This document shows, one piece after another, positions 10,797-23,327 of a stretch of 64,000 nt of DNA (positions are counted from its first letter, which is position 1; each line of letters starts with the position of its first letter). This DNA is from Ichthyophis bannanicus (taxonomy: Eukaryota > Chordata > Amphibia > Gymnophiona > Ichthyophiidae). The position numbers and the translations under genes are program-made. The stretch spans positions 329,300,297-329,364,296 of the forward strand of contig CM066040.1 of NCBI GenBank assembly GCA_033557465.1, in the 5' to 3' direction. The notes beneath the pieces were generated by a model. It was not told where the DNA came from and did no database searches. It saw nothing but the letters and a program-made list of their open reading frames with translations.

Positions 10797-12791
10797 ATGT
10801 TCCCCAGAAGGGGCAACAACAAACTAGACAAAGAAAGACACAAGCTCAGCCTCCTCAGGGTCTTTGACTGTTCTCTAGTGAACTTAGCCATTCTTCCTGT
10901 TCTAAGCCCAGCACCTTTAAATATTCCAGGCCGTATTTGCCATTTTGCCAAAAGATGGCAATAAATCACTTCAGAAAATTGGACTCTATCTATTGTGAGT
11001 CTAGAATACAAGCTCCATTTCCTCAGCTTGCCCCCATCCACGCTAATAAAACAGTTCAAATCTCAACCACCGGTCTCAGACCTGTTGTGGCAAGCGGTCA
11101 CCACTCTTCTGGCTCAAGGGACTATAGAAGAGGTTCCAAAGTCCCAGCAGGGCACAGGATTCTATTCCCCCTATTTTCTCATTCCAAAGAAGTCAGGGGG
11201 ACTAAGGCCAATCCTGGACCTCAGAGAACTGAATAAATATTTAGTCCGAGAGAGGTTCAAGATGATCTCCCTCGGCAATCTTCTTCCATACTTTCACGAA
11301 CAGGATTGGCTATGTTCTCTAGATTTAAGGGATGCTTACATGCATATCCTTATTCATGCAGATCACAGAAAATTCCTTCGATTCCTAGTCAGGGGAAGAC
11401 ATTTTCAATACAGGGTCCTTCCTTTAGGGCTGGCCTCTGCTCCAAGGGTCTTCACAAAATGCATGGCAGTAGTAGCAGCATTTATGAGGACTCTGGGAAT
11501 TTTTGTCTTCCCTTACTTAGACGATTGGCTTATCCGAGCACCGTCAGCTCTAGAGACAAGTCATGCTCTTTCCCGAGCAATGCACATTCTACAGTACTTG
11601 GGATGGATCATAAACCTTCCAAAGTCCCAGCTCACCCCATCTCAATCCCTCAAGTTTATAGGTGCTCGCTTGGACACACAGCAGTCAAAGCCTTTCCTGC
11701 CTCAGCCTCGTTGTCTGCGCATCATCGAACTAGCATCTCAAGCAGTGCTACAAACCTTCCTTACTGCTCGACAGATGCTTCGACTTCTAGGACACATGGC
11801 ATCTACAGTCCATGTGATTCCTTATGCACACCTTCATATGCGAGCGGCCCAGTGGACCTTAGCTTCCCAATGGTCCCAGGCTTCAGGATGCCTGTCAGAT
11901 AAGATCAGAGTTACCACACCCCTGATTGTGTCTCTGCATTGGTGGCAGTCTCTGGAAAACCTTACAGTAGGCTCTCCTTTTCAGCAACCTCTACCTCAGG
12001 CTGTACTGACGACAAATGCATCCAAGTTGGGTTGGGGAGCCCACTTGGGCGATCTGTCTACCCAGGGTCTCTGGACCCCACAGGAGGCTTCTCTTCAAAT
12101 AAACCTCCTAGAACTAAGGGCCATTTCCAATGCTATTCGAGTCTTTTGCTTTCATCTCGTAAGCAAAACAGTTCTGGTGCAAACCGATAATCAAGTGGCC
12201 ATGTTTTACCTAAACAAACAAGGCGGAACAGGCTCTCTGCAATTATGCAGCGAAGCTTTGCAACTGTGGGTCTTTGCCAGAGAGCATCACATTCATTTGT
12301 TGGCAGTATACCTTCCAGGCATTCAAAGCGTTTGGGCGGACAGGCTCAGTCGAGTCCTGTTGCCACACGAGTGGTCTCTCCACTCATATCAACTTGCCCG
12401 AGTGTTTCAAGTCTGGGGAACACCAGACATAGACCTCTTTGCAAGTCCACAGAATGCCAAACTTCCCCAGTACTGTTCCAGACTCCCAGCTCAAAACTGT
12501 CAGGCGAGGGATTCATTCCTGCTCCATTGGGGCCAGGATTTTCTCTATGCCTTCCCACCAATTCCTCTGATCCCCAAAACCTTATTCAAACTCCAGAGAG
12601 ACAGAGGTCGCATGATACTCATAGCTCCCTGCTGGCCAAGGCAAACATGGTATCCTCTTCTCTTAGGTATCTCTCAAGCCATTCCTCTGGAGTTGGGGAG
12701 TGCTCCGTATCTTCTGTCCCAGAACAACAGATCCCTACTGCACCCCAATCCCCAGTCCCTTCATCTCAAGGCCTGGCTACTCAAGGCATAG
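10797..12791 (+). CDS. DIRS A reverse transcriptase-RNase H
   Basis: The frame 10995-12791 (598 codons) encodes RT and RNase H. Upstream bases from 10797 belong to the region between gag and RT. RT motifs in order: FYSPYFLIPKKSGGLRPILD, LDLRDAYMHI, LPLGLASAPRVFTKCM and the catalytic box FPYLDDWL. RNase H follows from about residue 330 with LGWGAHLGDLSTQGLW, INLLELRAI and VQTDNQVAMFYLNKQGGTGS. The expected first RNase H aspartate (TTDAS-type motif) reads TTNAS here, a D-to-N change; DIRS B keeps D. The C-terminal part (HEWSLHSYQLARVFQVWGTP) is shared with the other copies. The frame is intact but the RNase H centre may be inactive. Confidence 0.9.
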
Positions 12792-13830
12792 AACTTCAAG
12801 ATCTAGGCCTTTCACAACAAGTGAAGGATATTCTTCTGGCTTCCAGAAAACCTTCCACAAGGCGTTCTTACGCTTTTAAGTGGAAGAGGTTCTCAATCTG
12901 GTGTTCCCAGAGGGGATTTAATCCCCTGTTGGTACCGGTAGAGTCTCTTCTGGACTATCTCCTTCACTTATCAGCTTCTGGTCTCAAGACCAATTCTGTT
13001 AGGGTCCATCTTAGTGCTATTGCTGCATCTCATAAACCCTTTGATGGACAACCAATTTCCTCTCATCCTCTTGTTTCAAGATTTATGAGGGGTCTCCTTT
13101 CAACAAAACATCCCATCAAACCACCTCCGGTGGCATGGGATCTTAATCTTGTTCTGGGTCAACTCATGAAGCCCCCCTTTGAACCTTTAGCGACTTCGGA
13201 GCTAAAGTTTCTTTCATGGAAAGTCATTTTCCTAATTGCTATCACTTCTGCAAGATGCATTAGTGAACTGCAAGCTTTAGTGGCTGACCCGCCTTATACG
13301 AGGTTCCATCATGACAAAGTAGTGTTGAGGACTCATCCTCATTTTATGCCAAAGGTGATATCACCTTTTAATTTAAACCAGTCGGTTTATCTCCCAGTCT
13401 TCTTTCCTAGGCCTCATGCCTCCAGCGCAGAAAGAAATCTTTATACCTTAGATTGGAAGCAGGCTCTGGCTTTTTATCTTCACAGAACTCAGCCATTTAG
13501 AAAGTCTTCTCAACTTTTTCTGGCTTTTGACTCTAGTCATTTGGGACTTCCAGTCACTAAGAGAACTCTCTCTAAGTGGATTGCAGACTGTATTTCCTTT
13601 ACCTATCAGAGTAAAGGAATCCCTCTTGAAGGCCATGTCACGGCTCATAATGTCAGAGCCATGGAGCCTCAACAGCTAATCTTCGTTCAGTTGCTATTGA
13701 TGAGATCTGCAAAGCAGCAACTTGGGCTTCTGTACATACTTTCACTGCCCACTATTGTTTAGACAAGGACTCCCGTCGGGATGCCTTGTTTGGACAGGCT
13801 GTTCTACAGCATCTCTTCCATTCCTAGATC
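12790..13830 (+). pseudogene. DIRS A tyrosine recombinase, frameshifted near the end
   Basis: The recombinase frame (open from 12245 to 13762) overlaps the end of the RT frame; real homology starts near 12790 (LSQQVKDILLASRKPSTRRS). It contains the core-binding domain (FSIWCSQRGFNPL, HLSASGLKTNSVRVHLSAIA), the SARCISELQALV block with the first catalytic arginine region, and the box GHVTAHNVRAM that supplies the H-x-x-R pair. Just after this, near 13662, the frame shifts. The catalytic-tyrosine region (EICKAATWASVHTF) is in another frame up to about 13830. The protein would integrate circular DIRS DNA. This copy cannot make it without a frameshift. Confidence 0.85.
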
Positions 13831-13944
13831 AACTCCTTCCCACAATCCACTCTTGGATGCCTGAGGTCCCAGGGAGGAAGCATGGCCCATCTTACTTAGA
13901 TCCGCAGCATGCTGGGGTCATCCCTAGGCATTTTTAGCTGGGGA

Positions 13945-14302
13945 GTCCCCATATGTGAAGACTACATTCCTGCTTGTTCCTGGAGATAGCGTGGTTACTC
14001 ACCTATAACAGGAATAGCAGGAATAAGTCTTCACAACCCACCCACCTCCCCTAGGAGTTGTCTTTCTCTCTCTTTCTATTTTTCTTCTACTTCTCTCCTT
14101 TGGTCTCAGCTTTCAACTCAACTGAAGTGAGAGAGGTAGTTGGGCGGGAAGGCAGCACGCATGCATGGTGGGATGCTTCCAAAAGCTTTCCTTTTGGACG
14201 CTGGGGAGCGTTCCCGCGCAGGCTCTGTCGGTGTCGACGGTACCCATATGTGAAGACTTATTGTTGCTGTTCCTGGAGATCACCTGTTACAGGTGAGTAA
14301 CC
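13945..14302 (+). repeat. DIRS A internal complementary region and right inverted repeat
   Basis: About 13945-14040 holds both tccctatgtgaag-type and gttactcacctataacagg sequences. These are complementary to the element's two ends, as expected for the DIRS internal complementary region that templates circle closure. Positions 14118-14281 form the right inverted repeat. Positions 14282-14302 (acctgttacaggtgagtaac) are the 3' extension. Confidence 0.8.
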
Positions 14303-14349
14303 ACGCTTTATTGCTGCTCCAAATACAGTAAATACGAGTAACTTACCTC

Positions 14350-17300
14350 TTCACCTTTTCTCTTCTGTATTAGAAACAGAGAAACATGTCAGCAGAAAAA
14401 GAACATATGGCCTAGTCTGCCCTTCCATATCAAATATTATAGTCCCTTTTTTTCCTTTAGAGATCTTCTGTGTTTGCCCCATGTTTCTTGAATTCAGATA
14501 CTGTCCTTGTCTCTACTATCTCCACTGGGAGACTGTTCCACGCATCTACCACTTTTTTCATAAAGAAATATTTGCGCATATTACTCTTGAATTTATCCCC
14601 TTTCACCCTCATCCTATGCCCTCTCGTAGCAGAGCTTACTTTCAATCGAAAGAGACTCTCCTCTTGTGTATTTATGCCACAGAGGTATTTAAACGTCTCT
14701 ATCATATCTTCTCTATCCCGCCTTCCCTCTAACTTATACATATAAAGATCTTTAAGCCTGTCCTCATATGGTTTATAACGAAGGCCACTGGTCATATTAT
14801 GTTTTTAGTAGCCGCCTTCTGCACCAACTCTATCCTGTTTGTATCCTTTTGAAGGTGTGGTCTTCAGAATTGCACACAATACTCCAAATGAGGTCGCACC
14901 AGAGACTTATACAGAGACACTATCACCTCCTTATTTCTGCTGGCCATTCCTCTCCCTATGCACCCAAGCATCCTTCTGGCTTTCACCATCGCATTTTCTA
15001 CCAGTTTAGCCACTTTAAGATCATCAGAAACAATCAACATCCTAATCCCACTATTCTTTCAGGACAAAAATACTTCGCCCCCCTATACTGTACTGCTCCC
15101 TTGAATTTTTGCAGCCCAAATGCATGATCCTGCATTTTTTAGCATTACATCTCAGCTGCCAAATTCTTGACCATTCTTCAAGCTTAGCTAGATTCTTCTT
15201 CATGTTATTTACTCCTTCCTGGGTGTCTACTCCATTGCAGATTTTGGTATCATCCGCAAAGAGGCAAACCTAACCCGACAGCCCTTCAGTAATATCACTA
15301 ACAAAGAATTTATTCAGCAAATTGTTTGTACCTTTTCTACTAGTCAAAACGGTTTACAAAGAACTCTGTGCAAAACAGAAAAATTTAGGTGCATGAAAGT
15401 TTACATATAACATCAGGTGCATAAACTTAATCATTAACTGTAGCTAACATGCTAATAAGCTCGAAGATGGCTAAAATGTTTAAAACAAATTGGACCCAGG
15501 ACAGATCCCTGCGGCAAACCACTGGGAACGTCCTTCTCAGAGTGAGTTCCATTTACCTATACACTTTGCCGTGTCCTACTCAACCAATTTTTAACCCAGT
15601 CAGTCACTTTAGGGTCCATCTCCTGGGTGCTCAATTTATTTATAAGTGTCTTGTGCGGAACAGCATCAAAAGCTTTACTAAAATCTAAGTACACCACATC
15701 TAGGGCTCTCTCTCAGTCCAACTCTCTGGTCACCCAGTAAAAAAAGTCAATCAGATTTGTTTGACAAGACCTACCTCTGGTAAATCCAAGCTGCCACTAA
15801 TCCTGCATTCCACTGGACTCCAGAAGCCTCACTATCCTCTGTTTTAGCAGCATTTCCATTAATTTACTCACCACAGAGACTAACTAGCCTGTAGTTCTCA
15901 ATCTCATCTTTACTTCCGCTTTTGTGTAAAGGGACCACATGAACCTTTCTCCAGTCCTCTGGGACCACTCCTGACCCTAAAGAAGTGTTGAAAAGGTCAG
16001 TCAGTGGAGCTGTTAGAATGACCCGAAGTTCCTTCAGTATTCTCGGATGTATCCCACCCAGTTCCATCGCTTTTGTCTTCTTTTAGTTTAGCTAGTTCCT
16101 CACGAACACAGTCTTCTGTAAATCATTCTAGATCTCCTTTTACTTCTGTTGCTATTTGTGGGTGTTCTCTGAACTCCTGCTCCTGGCCCTTCATCTGTGA
16201 ACACAGAACAAAAATTTGTTAAGCAATTTTGCTTTATCCTCATCAGCTCATACTTATTCCGCCCTTGAGTCTGACAATACCACTTTGGCACTTTCTCCTT
16301 TCATTAACATATCTGAAAGATTTCTCCCCCCCCCCCCCCATCCTTCCATTTTATTGCATTGGCTATTTCTTCTGTTTTTTGTATCTTTGACTTCCTGACT
16401 ACTTTTCTGGCTTCTCTAAGTTTTTACAAGTATTGATGCTCGTCTTCCTCTCTCTGTGATCTCTTGTATTTTATGAAGGCTACCCTCTTTTTCTTCACCA
16501 TTCCAACTACTTCATTTGAGAACCATAGTGGCCTCCTTTTCTTTTTACATTTATTACCTTTCTAACAGAAAGGTTTGTTGCTCTTAAAATATGCATTTTC
16601 AGTTTTGCCCTTTGCTTTTCTACATCCTCCAGCTGTTTCCATCCCGCTAAAGACTCTTTGAGGTATTGTCCCATCTTGGCAAATTTAATTTTCCTAAAGT
16701 CTAAGACACTCGCTTTTGAATGGATTTTATCATCCGTAATCCTAATATTGAACCATAGCATCTGATGAACACTGGTTGCGAGATGATCACCCACTTTAAC
16801 ACTTTCCCCATTGGTAAGCACCAAGTCCACTCTGGCCCCTTCACGTATGGGTTCTGTTACCAGTTGCCGGAATAGTTCTCCCTGTAGAGAATCCAGGATC
16901 TCTTTACTTCCAGATGACACCACAGCAGGAATGTGCCAATCAACATCTGGCATATTGAAATTGCCTATCAGTAGCACTTCTCCTTTGATGGCAATACTGC
17001 GTATGTTTTCTATTAAATCTCGTCCATTTCTTCTTCCTGTGAAGGAGATTTGTTAATCACACCAATGCAAATGGATTTCTCTTTCCCTCTCTCTAATTTA
17101 ACCCACAGTGCCTCCTTGCTCCCTTTTAAACCCTGTAATTCTATAACTTTGATATTATTATTTACATATAGTGCCACTCCCTTCCCTTCTTCCTAACCTG
17201 TCCTTCCTGTAAGAAGTATAGCCCAGTATAATTACATCCCAGTCATGGTTGTTCGTGAACCATGTCTCCGTAACCACTGCTAAATCCAAGTCAGCCTCTT

Positions 17301-17410
17301 CCATTAAAGCCTCTACATCTGGGATTTTCTTTCCCCTGCTACGGGCATTTATGCACACCGCTTTCCAGATGTTGCCCCTTTTACTTATTTCTACAGAGGT
17401 ACTTAATGTT
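14350..17410 (-). pseudogene. CR1-type LINE, endonuclease and RT remnants
   Basis: Read on the minus strand from 17410 to 14350. At 17424-17158 the apurinic-like endonuclease starts (VCINARSRGKKIPDVEALM, LDLAVVTETWF, then DWDVIILGY). It continues at 16977-16507 (LLIGNFNMPDVDWHIPA, RVDLVLTNGESVKV). RT pieces follow at 16067-15864 (MELGGIHPRILKELR, FNTSLGSGVVPEDWRKVHVV). The conserved C-terminus is at 14795-14457 (YEDRLKDLYMYKLEGRRDR, YFFMKKVVDAWNSLPVEIVE). Several stops and frameshifts break it, and about 150 bp of unrelated sequence sits near 15305-15480. Its 5' side is cut off by DIRS B. Confidence 0.85.
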
Positions 17411-17795
17411 ATCTCCAGGATCAAGCAGGAATGTAGTCTTCACATATGGCTGACGTCGGCACAGACGGAGCCCGCGCGGGAATGCTCCCCAGCGTCCTAT
17501 AGGAAAGCTTTTGGGAGCATCCCACTGTGCCTGCGTAGCTGCCTTCCCGCCTTTCCAACTCTCCTTCCTCAGTTTTTTGTTTTTCCGCGGAACTGACAGG
17601 GAGCAATTCCTCTCACCGCAGAAAATTGACTTCTTTTTGTGGTCGCATCTGCCTTCCCGTCGACGCTAGCACCAGTATCGTCGGTGTCTTTCTTCTTTCT
17701 TCTGTCTATTTTCTTTAAAAAAAAAAAAAAAAGGTTTTTCTTTGAGGGTCTCTGCCTTCCAGGTGCTTAGGTGCCATTTTGGGCCTTAGGCCCCT

Positions 17796-19640
17796 TTGTT
17801 CCTCAAAACGGAGAAACCAACTAGTGGTTTCAAAAAGTGTTCCAAATGTAGCTGCACCATTTCTGCTACCTACACCCATGACTGGTGTCTTAAATGTTTG
17901 GGACCAGACCATTCGCCATCAGAATGTCTCCTATGCAGGAAGATGACAAAGAGGGGCCTGCAGAATAGAGCTGTGAAACTCGGCACCCTCTTTGCCACGG
18001 AAACAGTGTCTGTTGCATCGACGTTGTTCAGGGCTTCATCTTCCTCCCACGGATCTCAGGTAACAAAACCTAAGTCGTCTTCGAAGATTGGTTGGTCCTC
18101 AAAGGATATATTTCCTTCTAATCATCGAGATGCTTTAAGCATTGCCCTAGAGGAGAATATACCGGCCAAACAGCCCTGGCAGGAGGTCCTTGCCTCCAAA
18201 GCATTAACGGGGTTCCAAGATGCTCCCGAGGCTTCCACCTCCGGAGAGCTCTTGGTGCAATGTTCTGGTGTCGTGGCCCGATGTTTGGGTAGTGATACCC
18301 ATGCATCAGCTGGTTCCATGGATCAGCATATCCTGGCCATTGAGCGGAGTCTTGTTGCCTTGCTGGCAGCTTTGGTACTGCTAAAGCCTCTGAAATCAGT
18401 TCTGCAGTCATCGGTACCAACGCTGGTACCGAATGTTTCTGTATCGACCATTGCGCCACTCTCCACGCTAAAACCCATGCCGGCCCTAGAATCAGTGTCC
18501 AGCATCGAGGGTCCAGCACGGAGGCATTCCGATGGCGATTTTGATCGGTACCATCAATGGGCTGGGCGGGAGCACCCGGCCCGTCAATTCTTCGAGGATT
18601 CCGATTCTTCCGATGACTCGATCGGTACCAGAGAGGCTCTTCCGGAAGATCCTTCTCCTTCCCCACAATGCTGTATGTCTCCTCCGGAGGACATGTCTTT
18701 TCAAGACTTTATACAGGATGTGGCTCGGGGCCTCTCCATTACGGTGACCTCTGAGAAGGAACCGAGAGTTGAAGAACTTGAAATTCTTCAGTATCTGGCA
18801 GCCTCTCAGGAGGCTGCTTCCTTACCCATTCATCGGATATTGCATGACCTCATTCTTAGGATGTGGGAAACACCTTTTAACGGTGTCTCCGCATTCTCAG
18901 AGACTCGATACCATGTACCGGGTGCCGCAGTGTCCCGATTTCCAGAAGACGCAGTTACACCATTCCATGGTTGTGGAATTGGCAGTGCATTGAATCAAAA
19001 GTTCTAAGACATATTCATCTAATCCTCCCAGCCGTCAGGCGAGAACTCTCGATGCCTTCGGCCGTCGATGTTTTCAGGCCTCCATGTTATCGGTCAGAAT
19101 AAGTTCATACATACTCTACATGGGTATGTTTCTTCGGGAGGTGACTAAAGATTTAGAACTAATGGCTCCTCTTCTCCCTGATGACAAGAGGGCTGATTAC
19201 CTGACGCTTGTAAAACATGCCCAGAATGTTTCAAAATTCAGGAACAGGGCAACCTTTCTGCTATCTGCATTGGTGCACGTCGGATTGCTTGGTTTCAAGC
19301 ATCTGACCTTGAGCAGTGGGTGCAAGATAAGCTGGGGAATATTTCTTGCATGGGAGAAAACCTCTTTGGCAAGGATTGGCAGGGCAAAACGTCTCAGCTG
19401 GAGTCCGAGAATGCCCCCTTAATAGGCTCTCTAGGACCACTGCCATCCCAGCTAAGAAAAAGGCGGAAAAGAAACCCTTTTTCAACAAGAAAAATATGTT
19501 TTATCCTTCTTACACCCACGCTGTGCACTGTCCGGTCCATGCGTCCCAAAAGGGACAGCAACAACCGAAGCAACAAAGGAAGGCTCAGGCCCCCAGAGCT
19601 CAACCAGCTCAGCAGGCCCAGCCTCCACAAGGTCTTTGAC
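17796..19640 (+). pseudogene. DIRS B gag-like protein, broken
   Basis: The frame 17796-19007 covers the N-terminal cysteine cluster (CSKCSCTISATYTHDW, CLGPDHSPSECLLC) and the PPEDMSFQDFIQDVARGL block. The rest continues in other frames to about 19640 (ISSYILYMGMFLREVTKDLE near 19100, ENLFGKDW near 19360, then a lysine-rich tail). It has at least two frameshifts. The N-terminal cluster is conserved with copy A, which suggests a real zinc-binding module in this gag family. Confidence 0.8.
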
Positions 19641-21570
19641 TCCTTTCTAGAGAACTTAGCTGCCCTACCTCTGCAAATTCCAGAGCCAGTAAACATTCCA
19701 GGCAGACTATGTTACTTTGCCCAAAGGTGGCACCAGATAACATCAGAACATTGGACTCTCTCCATAGTGGCAGAGGGGTACAAACTTCACTTCCAAAGTA
19801 TGCCCCCTCCCTCCACTCCAAGAGAGTTCAGTTCTCGGCCCCCTCACACCACTTTCTTGTGCCAGGAGGTTACCTCCCTTCTCGCTCAAGGTGCTATAGA
19901 GGAAGTGCCACTTTCTCAACAAGGCCTGGGCTTCTACTCCCTCTACTTCCTTATACCAAAGAAATCAGGAGGATACAGGCCCATTCTGGACCTCAGAGAA
20001 TTAAACAAGTATCTGCTCCTGGAGAAATTCAAGATGATCTCTCTCAGAATACTTCTCCCTTACATCCAGAGTCAGGATTAGCTTTGTTCTCTAGCTCTAA
20101 AGGATGCGTATATACATATCCTTATTCACGCAGAACACAGGAGGTTTCTTCGATTCCTCTTTCAAGGAAGACATTACCAGTACAGGATTCTATCCTTTGG
20201 CCTGGCTTCTGCCCCAAGAGTCTTCACAAAATGCATGGTAGTAGTGGCAGCATTCCTAAGGACTCTAGGGATATTTGTCTTCCCTTACTTAGATGACTGG
20301 CTCATCCAAGCAATGACAGCTCTAGAGGCTAGCTCTTCTCTCTCCCGCACAATGCAGATTCTTCAACACTTGGGATTTGTGATAAATCTACAAAATCCCA
20401 ACTCATCCCTTATCAAACCTTAGAGTTCCAGGGGCTCTCCTGGACATGCAGCAGTCAAGGGCTTTTCTACCACAGGTCCGCTGTGCTCAGATTGTTCAAC
20501 TAGCTTCTCAAACAGGTATGAAGACTTTCCTAACTGCTCGAGAAATGCTTCAGTTGCTCGGTCATATGGCTTCCACTGTACATGTGGTTCCCTATGCTCT
20601 TCTGCACATCTGTGCAGCTCAATGGACCCTAGCTTCGCAGTGGATTCAAGCATCGGGTCATCTGAGGGACAAAATCATGATCTCTGCATGTCTAATTTCA
20701 TCCCTCCAATGGTGGCAATCACCAGAAAACCTTCTCGTAGGGTCATCATTTCAGATGCCACCACACCAATCCATCCTGACGACGGATGAGTCCAAATTGG
20801 GCTGGGGAGCTCATCTGGATAATCTCTCCACTCAGGGTCTTTGGACTCAGCAGGAGGCTCGACGTCACATAAACCTGTTAGAACTCAGAGCCATCCTCAA
20901 TGTTCTCAGAGTGTTTCAGGACCACCTGTGCTCCAAAACAGTTCTAGTCCAGACGGACAATCAGGAAGCCATGCTCTATGTGAACAAACAAGTTGGAACA
21001 GGTTCTCAGGCTTTGTGCAACGAAGACCTGCATCTGTGGTCGTTTGCCATACGCCATCAGATCCACCTACTAGAAGTCTATCTCCCTGGCAAACAGAATC
21101 TCCTGGCAGACAAACTCAGTTGAGTACTACTGCCTCACGAGTGGTCTCTCCATTCGGATCAGATTACTCCAATCTTTCAGATCTGGGGAACGCCAGATAT
21201 AGATCTGTTTGAAAGTCCTCAGAAAGCCAAACTTCCCAGCTTCTGTTCCAGAATATCCGCTCAGAACAGTCAGGCGGTGGATGCTTTCCAACTCCACTGG
21301 GGTCAGGACTTTCTATATGCCTACCCTCCCATTCCTCTCATCCCCAAGACTCTCTTCAAGCTTCAGAGAGACAGGGGCTATATGATCCTCATAGCCCCAC
21401 GCTGGCCACATCAAACATGGTATCCACTGCTTCTACGTCTCTCTCAAGCCAGTCCTCTGGAGTTGGGATGTGCTCCAGATCTCCTAACCCAGGAGAACGG
21501 GACACATCTGCACCCAAACCCCCAGTCCTTACACCTGATGGCGTGGCTGCTGAGAGCTTAGAACTCCAGG
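19640..21570 (+). pseudogene. DIRS B RT-RNase H, broken
   Basis: RT blocks appear in sequence but in several frames: FYSLYFLIPKKSGGYRPILD near 19930-19990, LGIFVFPYLDDWLIQ near 20265-20310 with the catalytic YLDD intact, and RNase H at 20446-21123 (LTTDESKLGWGAHL, INLLELRAI, VQTDNQEAMLYVNKQ). A stop after LADKLS near 21121 and frameshifts near 20080 and 20420 break it. The tail at 21277-21561 (HWGQDFLYAYPPIPLIPKT) matches copy A. Confidence 0.85.
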
Positions 21571-21775
21571 ATATCAACCTCTCTCAACAGGTTAATTATA
21601 TCCTTTTGGCCTCAAGGAAACCTTCCACAAGGCGTGCTTACACTTTTAAGTGGAGACTGTTTTCAATCTGGTGTTCAAAGAGGGATTTTAATCCTTTTTC
21701 CATTCCCGTGGAGGCGTTACTTGTGTATCTCCTCCACCTTTCATCCGCTGCACTCAAGACTAATTCGGTAAGAGT

Positions 21776-22801
21776 TGTGATAAGGAAGCTTATCATAGCT
21801 CAGGAAGGGGCTATAGAAAAGGTGAAGTCTCTCTGAACAAGCAACCTGTCAGTGCTGGTAGAAATGAGAAAACAGAATTTTGCCATAAAAGACTACCAGT
21901 CCCAGAATGCACCAGGTTTCCAACAGCCATGAGAGGAGCTGAAGTGAGAAAACGTGTGTTCAATCAAAAGGGCTATGAGGTAATCCCCAAGCACTCATTG
22001 CAAAGGGCAGGGCTTGATTCAGCACAGCTGCGCTGTGCTAGGATGGAACACTCATCTCAAAGGGCAAGGCCTGATTCAGCACAGCTGCGCTGTGTTAGGG
22101 AGGAACACTCATCTAAGCAGAATAAGAGTAGAGTTTATTCTACAGATGACCATCTTCATGATCACCTTGGATATCCAGAGAATTGTCAGTATCCTGAGAA
22201 TCAGCTTGAGTTTGATCATCAGTTTCATCTGAAGGATCATCAGAAGCAGAAGCCAAACCGGACGGACAGAGAGGGAAAGAGACCCTTTGGAAGAAGGAAG
22301 AGAAAAGCCTTTGAGAGGTCTAGAAGAGTCCAAAGCAGTACGTATACTGGGAGGTATTCCAAGGGCCAGCATACACCATTGGACTGGGGAAAGCCAGAGG
22401 AATGGTGCTGCAGAGCTAGGAATCACCAGAGGCTACCTGTGAGGGAGACGGCTGCACATGGAAGGGACCCTAAGACCTGTGCCAGAAGGTATGTGAAGAG
22501 AGATCCAGTGTCCAGGGATCTGGATTGGAAGGCTGGACATAAGAACTGGACTACATACTGGCCAGGCTATATAGAGAGGAACTCTAGCAGCAATGGAAGC
22601 TCAGGTATGAACACTGATCTATGCCCTAGCTATAACCTTGAAAGACAGCAGGGAAACAAGTATTCTCCTGAAAATGCTCCATTGAGAGATTCATCTGTGC
22701 CAATCCATGATATTGAACCCATGCTTGTTGAACAAGGGGGAATAATGGCAGATGAGGATCCTGTTTATATGGACTGCTCTCTATCTAAACTCCGTTGGTA
22801 A
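21776..22801 (+). CDS. LTR-encoded basic/acidic protein (MDCSL family), copy B
   Basis: Open from LTR base 1 to the stop at 22799-22801, 341 codons; an in-frame ATG occurs at 21929. Residues about 83-103 and 104-118 hold two copies of a short repeat (QRAGLDSAQLRCARMEHSS, then a near copy). A basic run (RRKRKAFERSRR) follows at about residue 180. The block YVKRDPVSRDLDWKAGHK and the nearby TYWPGY are identical to copy A, while the linkers differ. The tail is acidic and ends MDCSLSKLRW. An open frame kept across two diverged LTR copies argues for past selection on the protein. The function is unknown to me. Confidence 0.68.
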   Translation, partial: CDKEAYHSSGRGYRKGEVSLNKQPVSAGRNEKTEFCHKRLPVPECTRFPTAMRGAEVRKRVFNQKGYEVIPKHSLQRAGLDSAQLRCARMEHSSQRARPDSAQLRCVREEHSSKQNKSRVYSTDDHLHDHLGYPENCQYPENQLEFDHQFHLKDHQKQKPNRTDREGKRPFGRRKRKAFERSRRVQSSTYTGRYSKGQHTPLDWGKPEEWCCRARNHQRLPVRETAAHGRDPKTCARRYVKRDPVSRDLDWKAGHKNWTTYWPGYIERNSSSNGSSGMNTDLCPSYNLERQQGNKYSPENAPLRDSSVPIHDIEPMLVEQGGIMADEDPVYMDCSLSKLRW

Positions 22802-23327
22802 CTGTCTGTTATAAAGTACAGCAACCATCACAAAGAAATACAAATTTGTTCTTTAATCCACTCAGAAAAGCTCCTGAAGCAGGATTTGACCCACACAGTG
22901 GAAGGCAAGCCAGCTAAGGGGTTTCAGCTGGTGACTGCTAGCAATTAAGCCTTACCTAATTGCTTGTGAGCTAGGAGAGAATCACTTCTGTATCTGTGTG
23001 GGAAGTAATCAGAAGTTAATCTGAAAAGAACAGTTTGTTTCTTGCTTTGTGGCTTTTCATTTGTTGTTTTCCTGATTTTAACTTTGTTTTTCCAAGTTAA
23101 CACTGAAAGCAAGTTACCTAATTTATGTGCTACCAAGCATATCTGTGTTGGGAGAAATAACCCCATAAATAAATATCTTATTGGCTTTACCCAAGAGCAC
23201 AACTAAATTATTGTCAGCAGCTGTGTCTGGTGTGAATGAACTACATTGCCCACAATACCTTGCAAATCATATAGACATATGCACTTGACAAGACTGTGAA
23301 GATTCTCACCCAGGCAGCCGTCTGACA
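21776..23327 (+). mobile_element. Solo LTR B carrying a long ORF, inserted in DIRS B
   Basis: Begins TGTGATAAGGAAGC and ends GCAGCCGTCTGACA. It is flanked by the 4-bp duplication gagt (21772-21775 and 23328-23331). It is the same family as LTR A across its length: the 5' end is almost identical and the 3' end (tgcaaatcatatagacatat, then gacaagactgtga) aligns. A polyadenylation signal AATAAA lies near 23157. Precise excision reconnects the DIRS recombinase reading, which confirms the ends. No internal viral genes are present. Confidence 0.87.

Larger units (their letters stand above)
7055..14302 (+). mobile_element. DIRS element A, long, with inverted ends
   Basis: A DIRS-type tyrosine-recombinase retrotransposon. 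Order on the plus strand: left inverted terminal repeat, gag-like ORF, RT-RNase H, tyrosine recombinase, internal complementary region (about 13960-14040) and right inverted repeat with a 3' extension ending near 14302. DIRS elements are known to replicate through a circular intermediate, to integrate with the recombinase rather than an integrase, and to leave no target duplication. This copy is interrupted by a 1,598-bp solo LTR at 9195-10792. It also has frameshifts in gag and in the recombinase, so it is probably dead. It is the most complete of four DIRS copies in the window. Confidence 0.9.

Noticed and set aside
11306..11902. 198-codon frame inside DIRS A
   Set aside because: Shadow of the RT frame in another phase; it has no RT motifs of its own.
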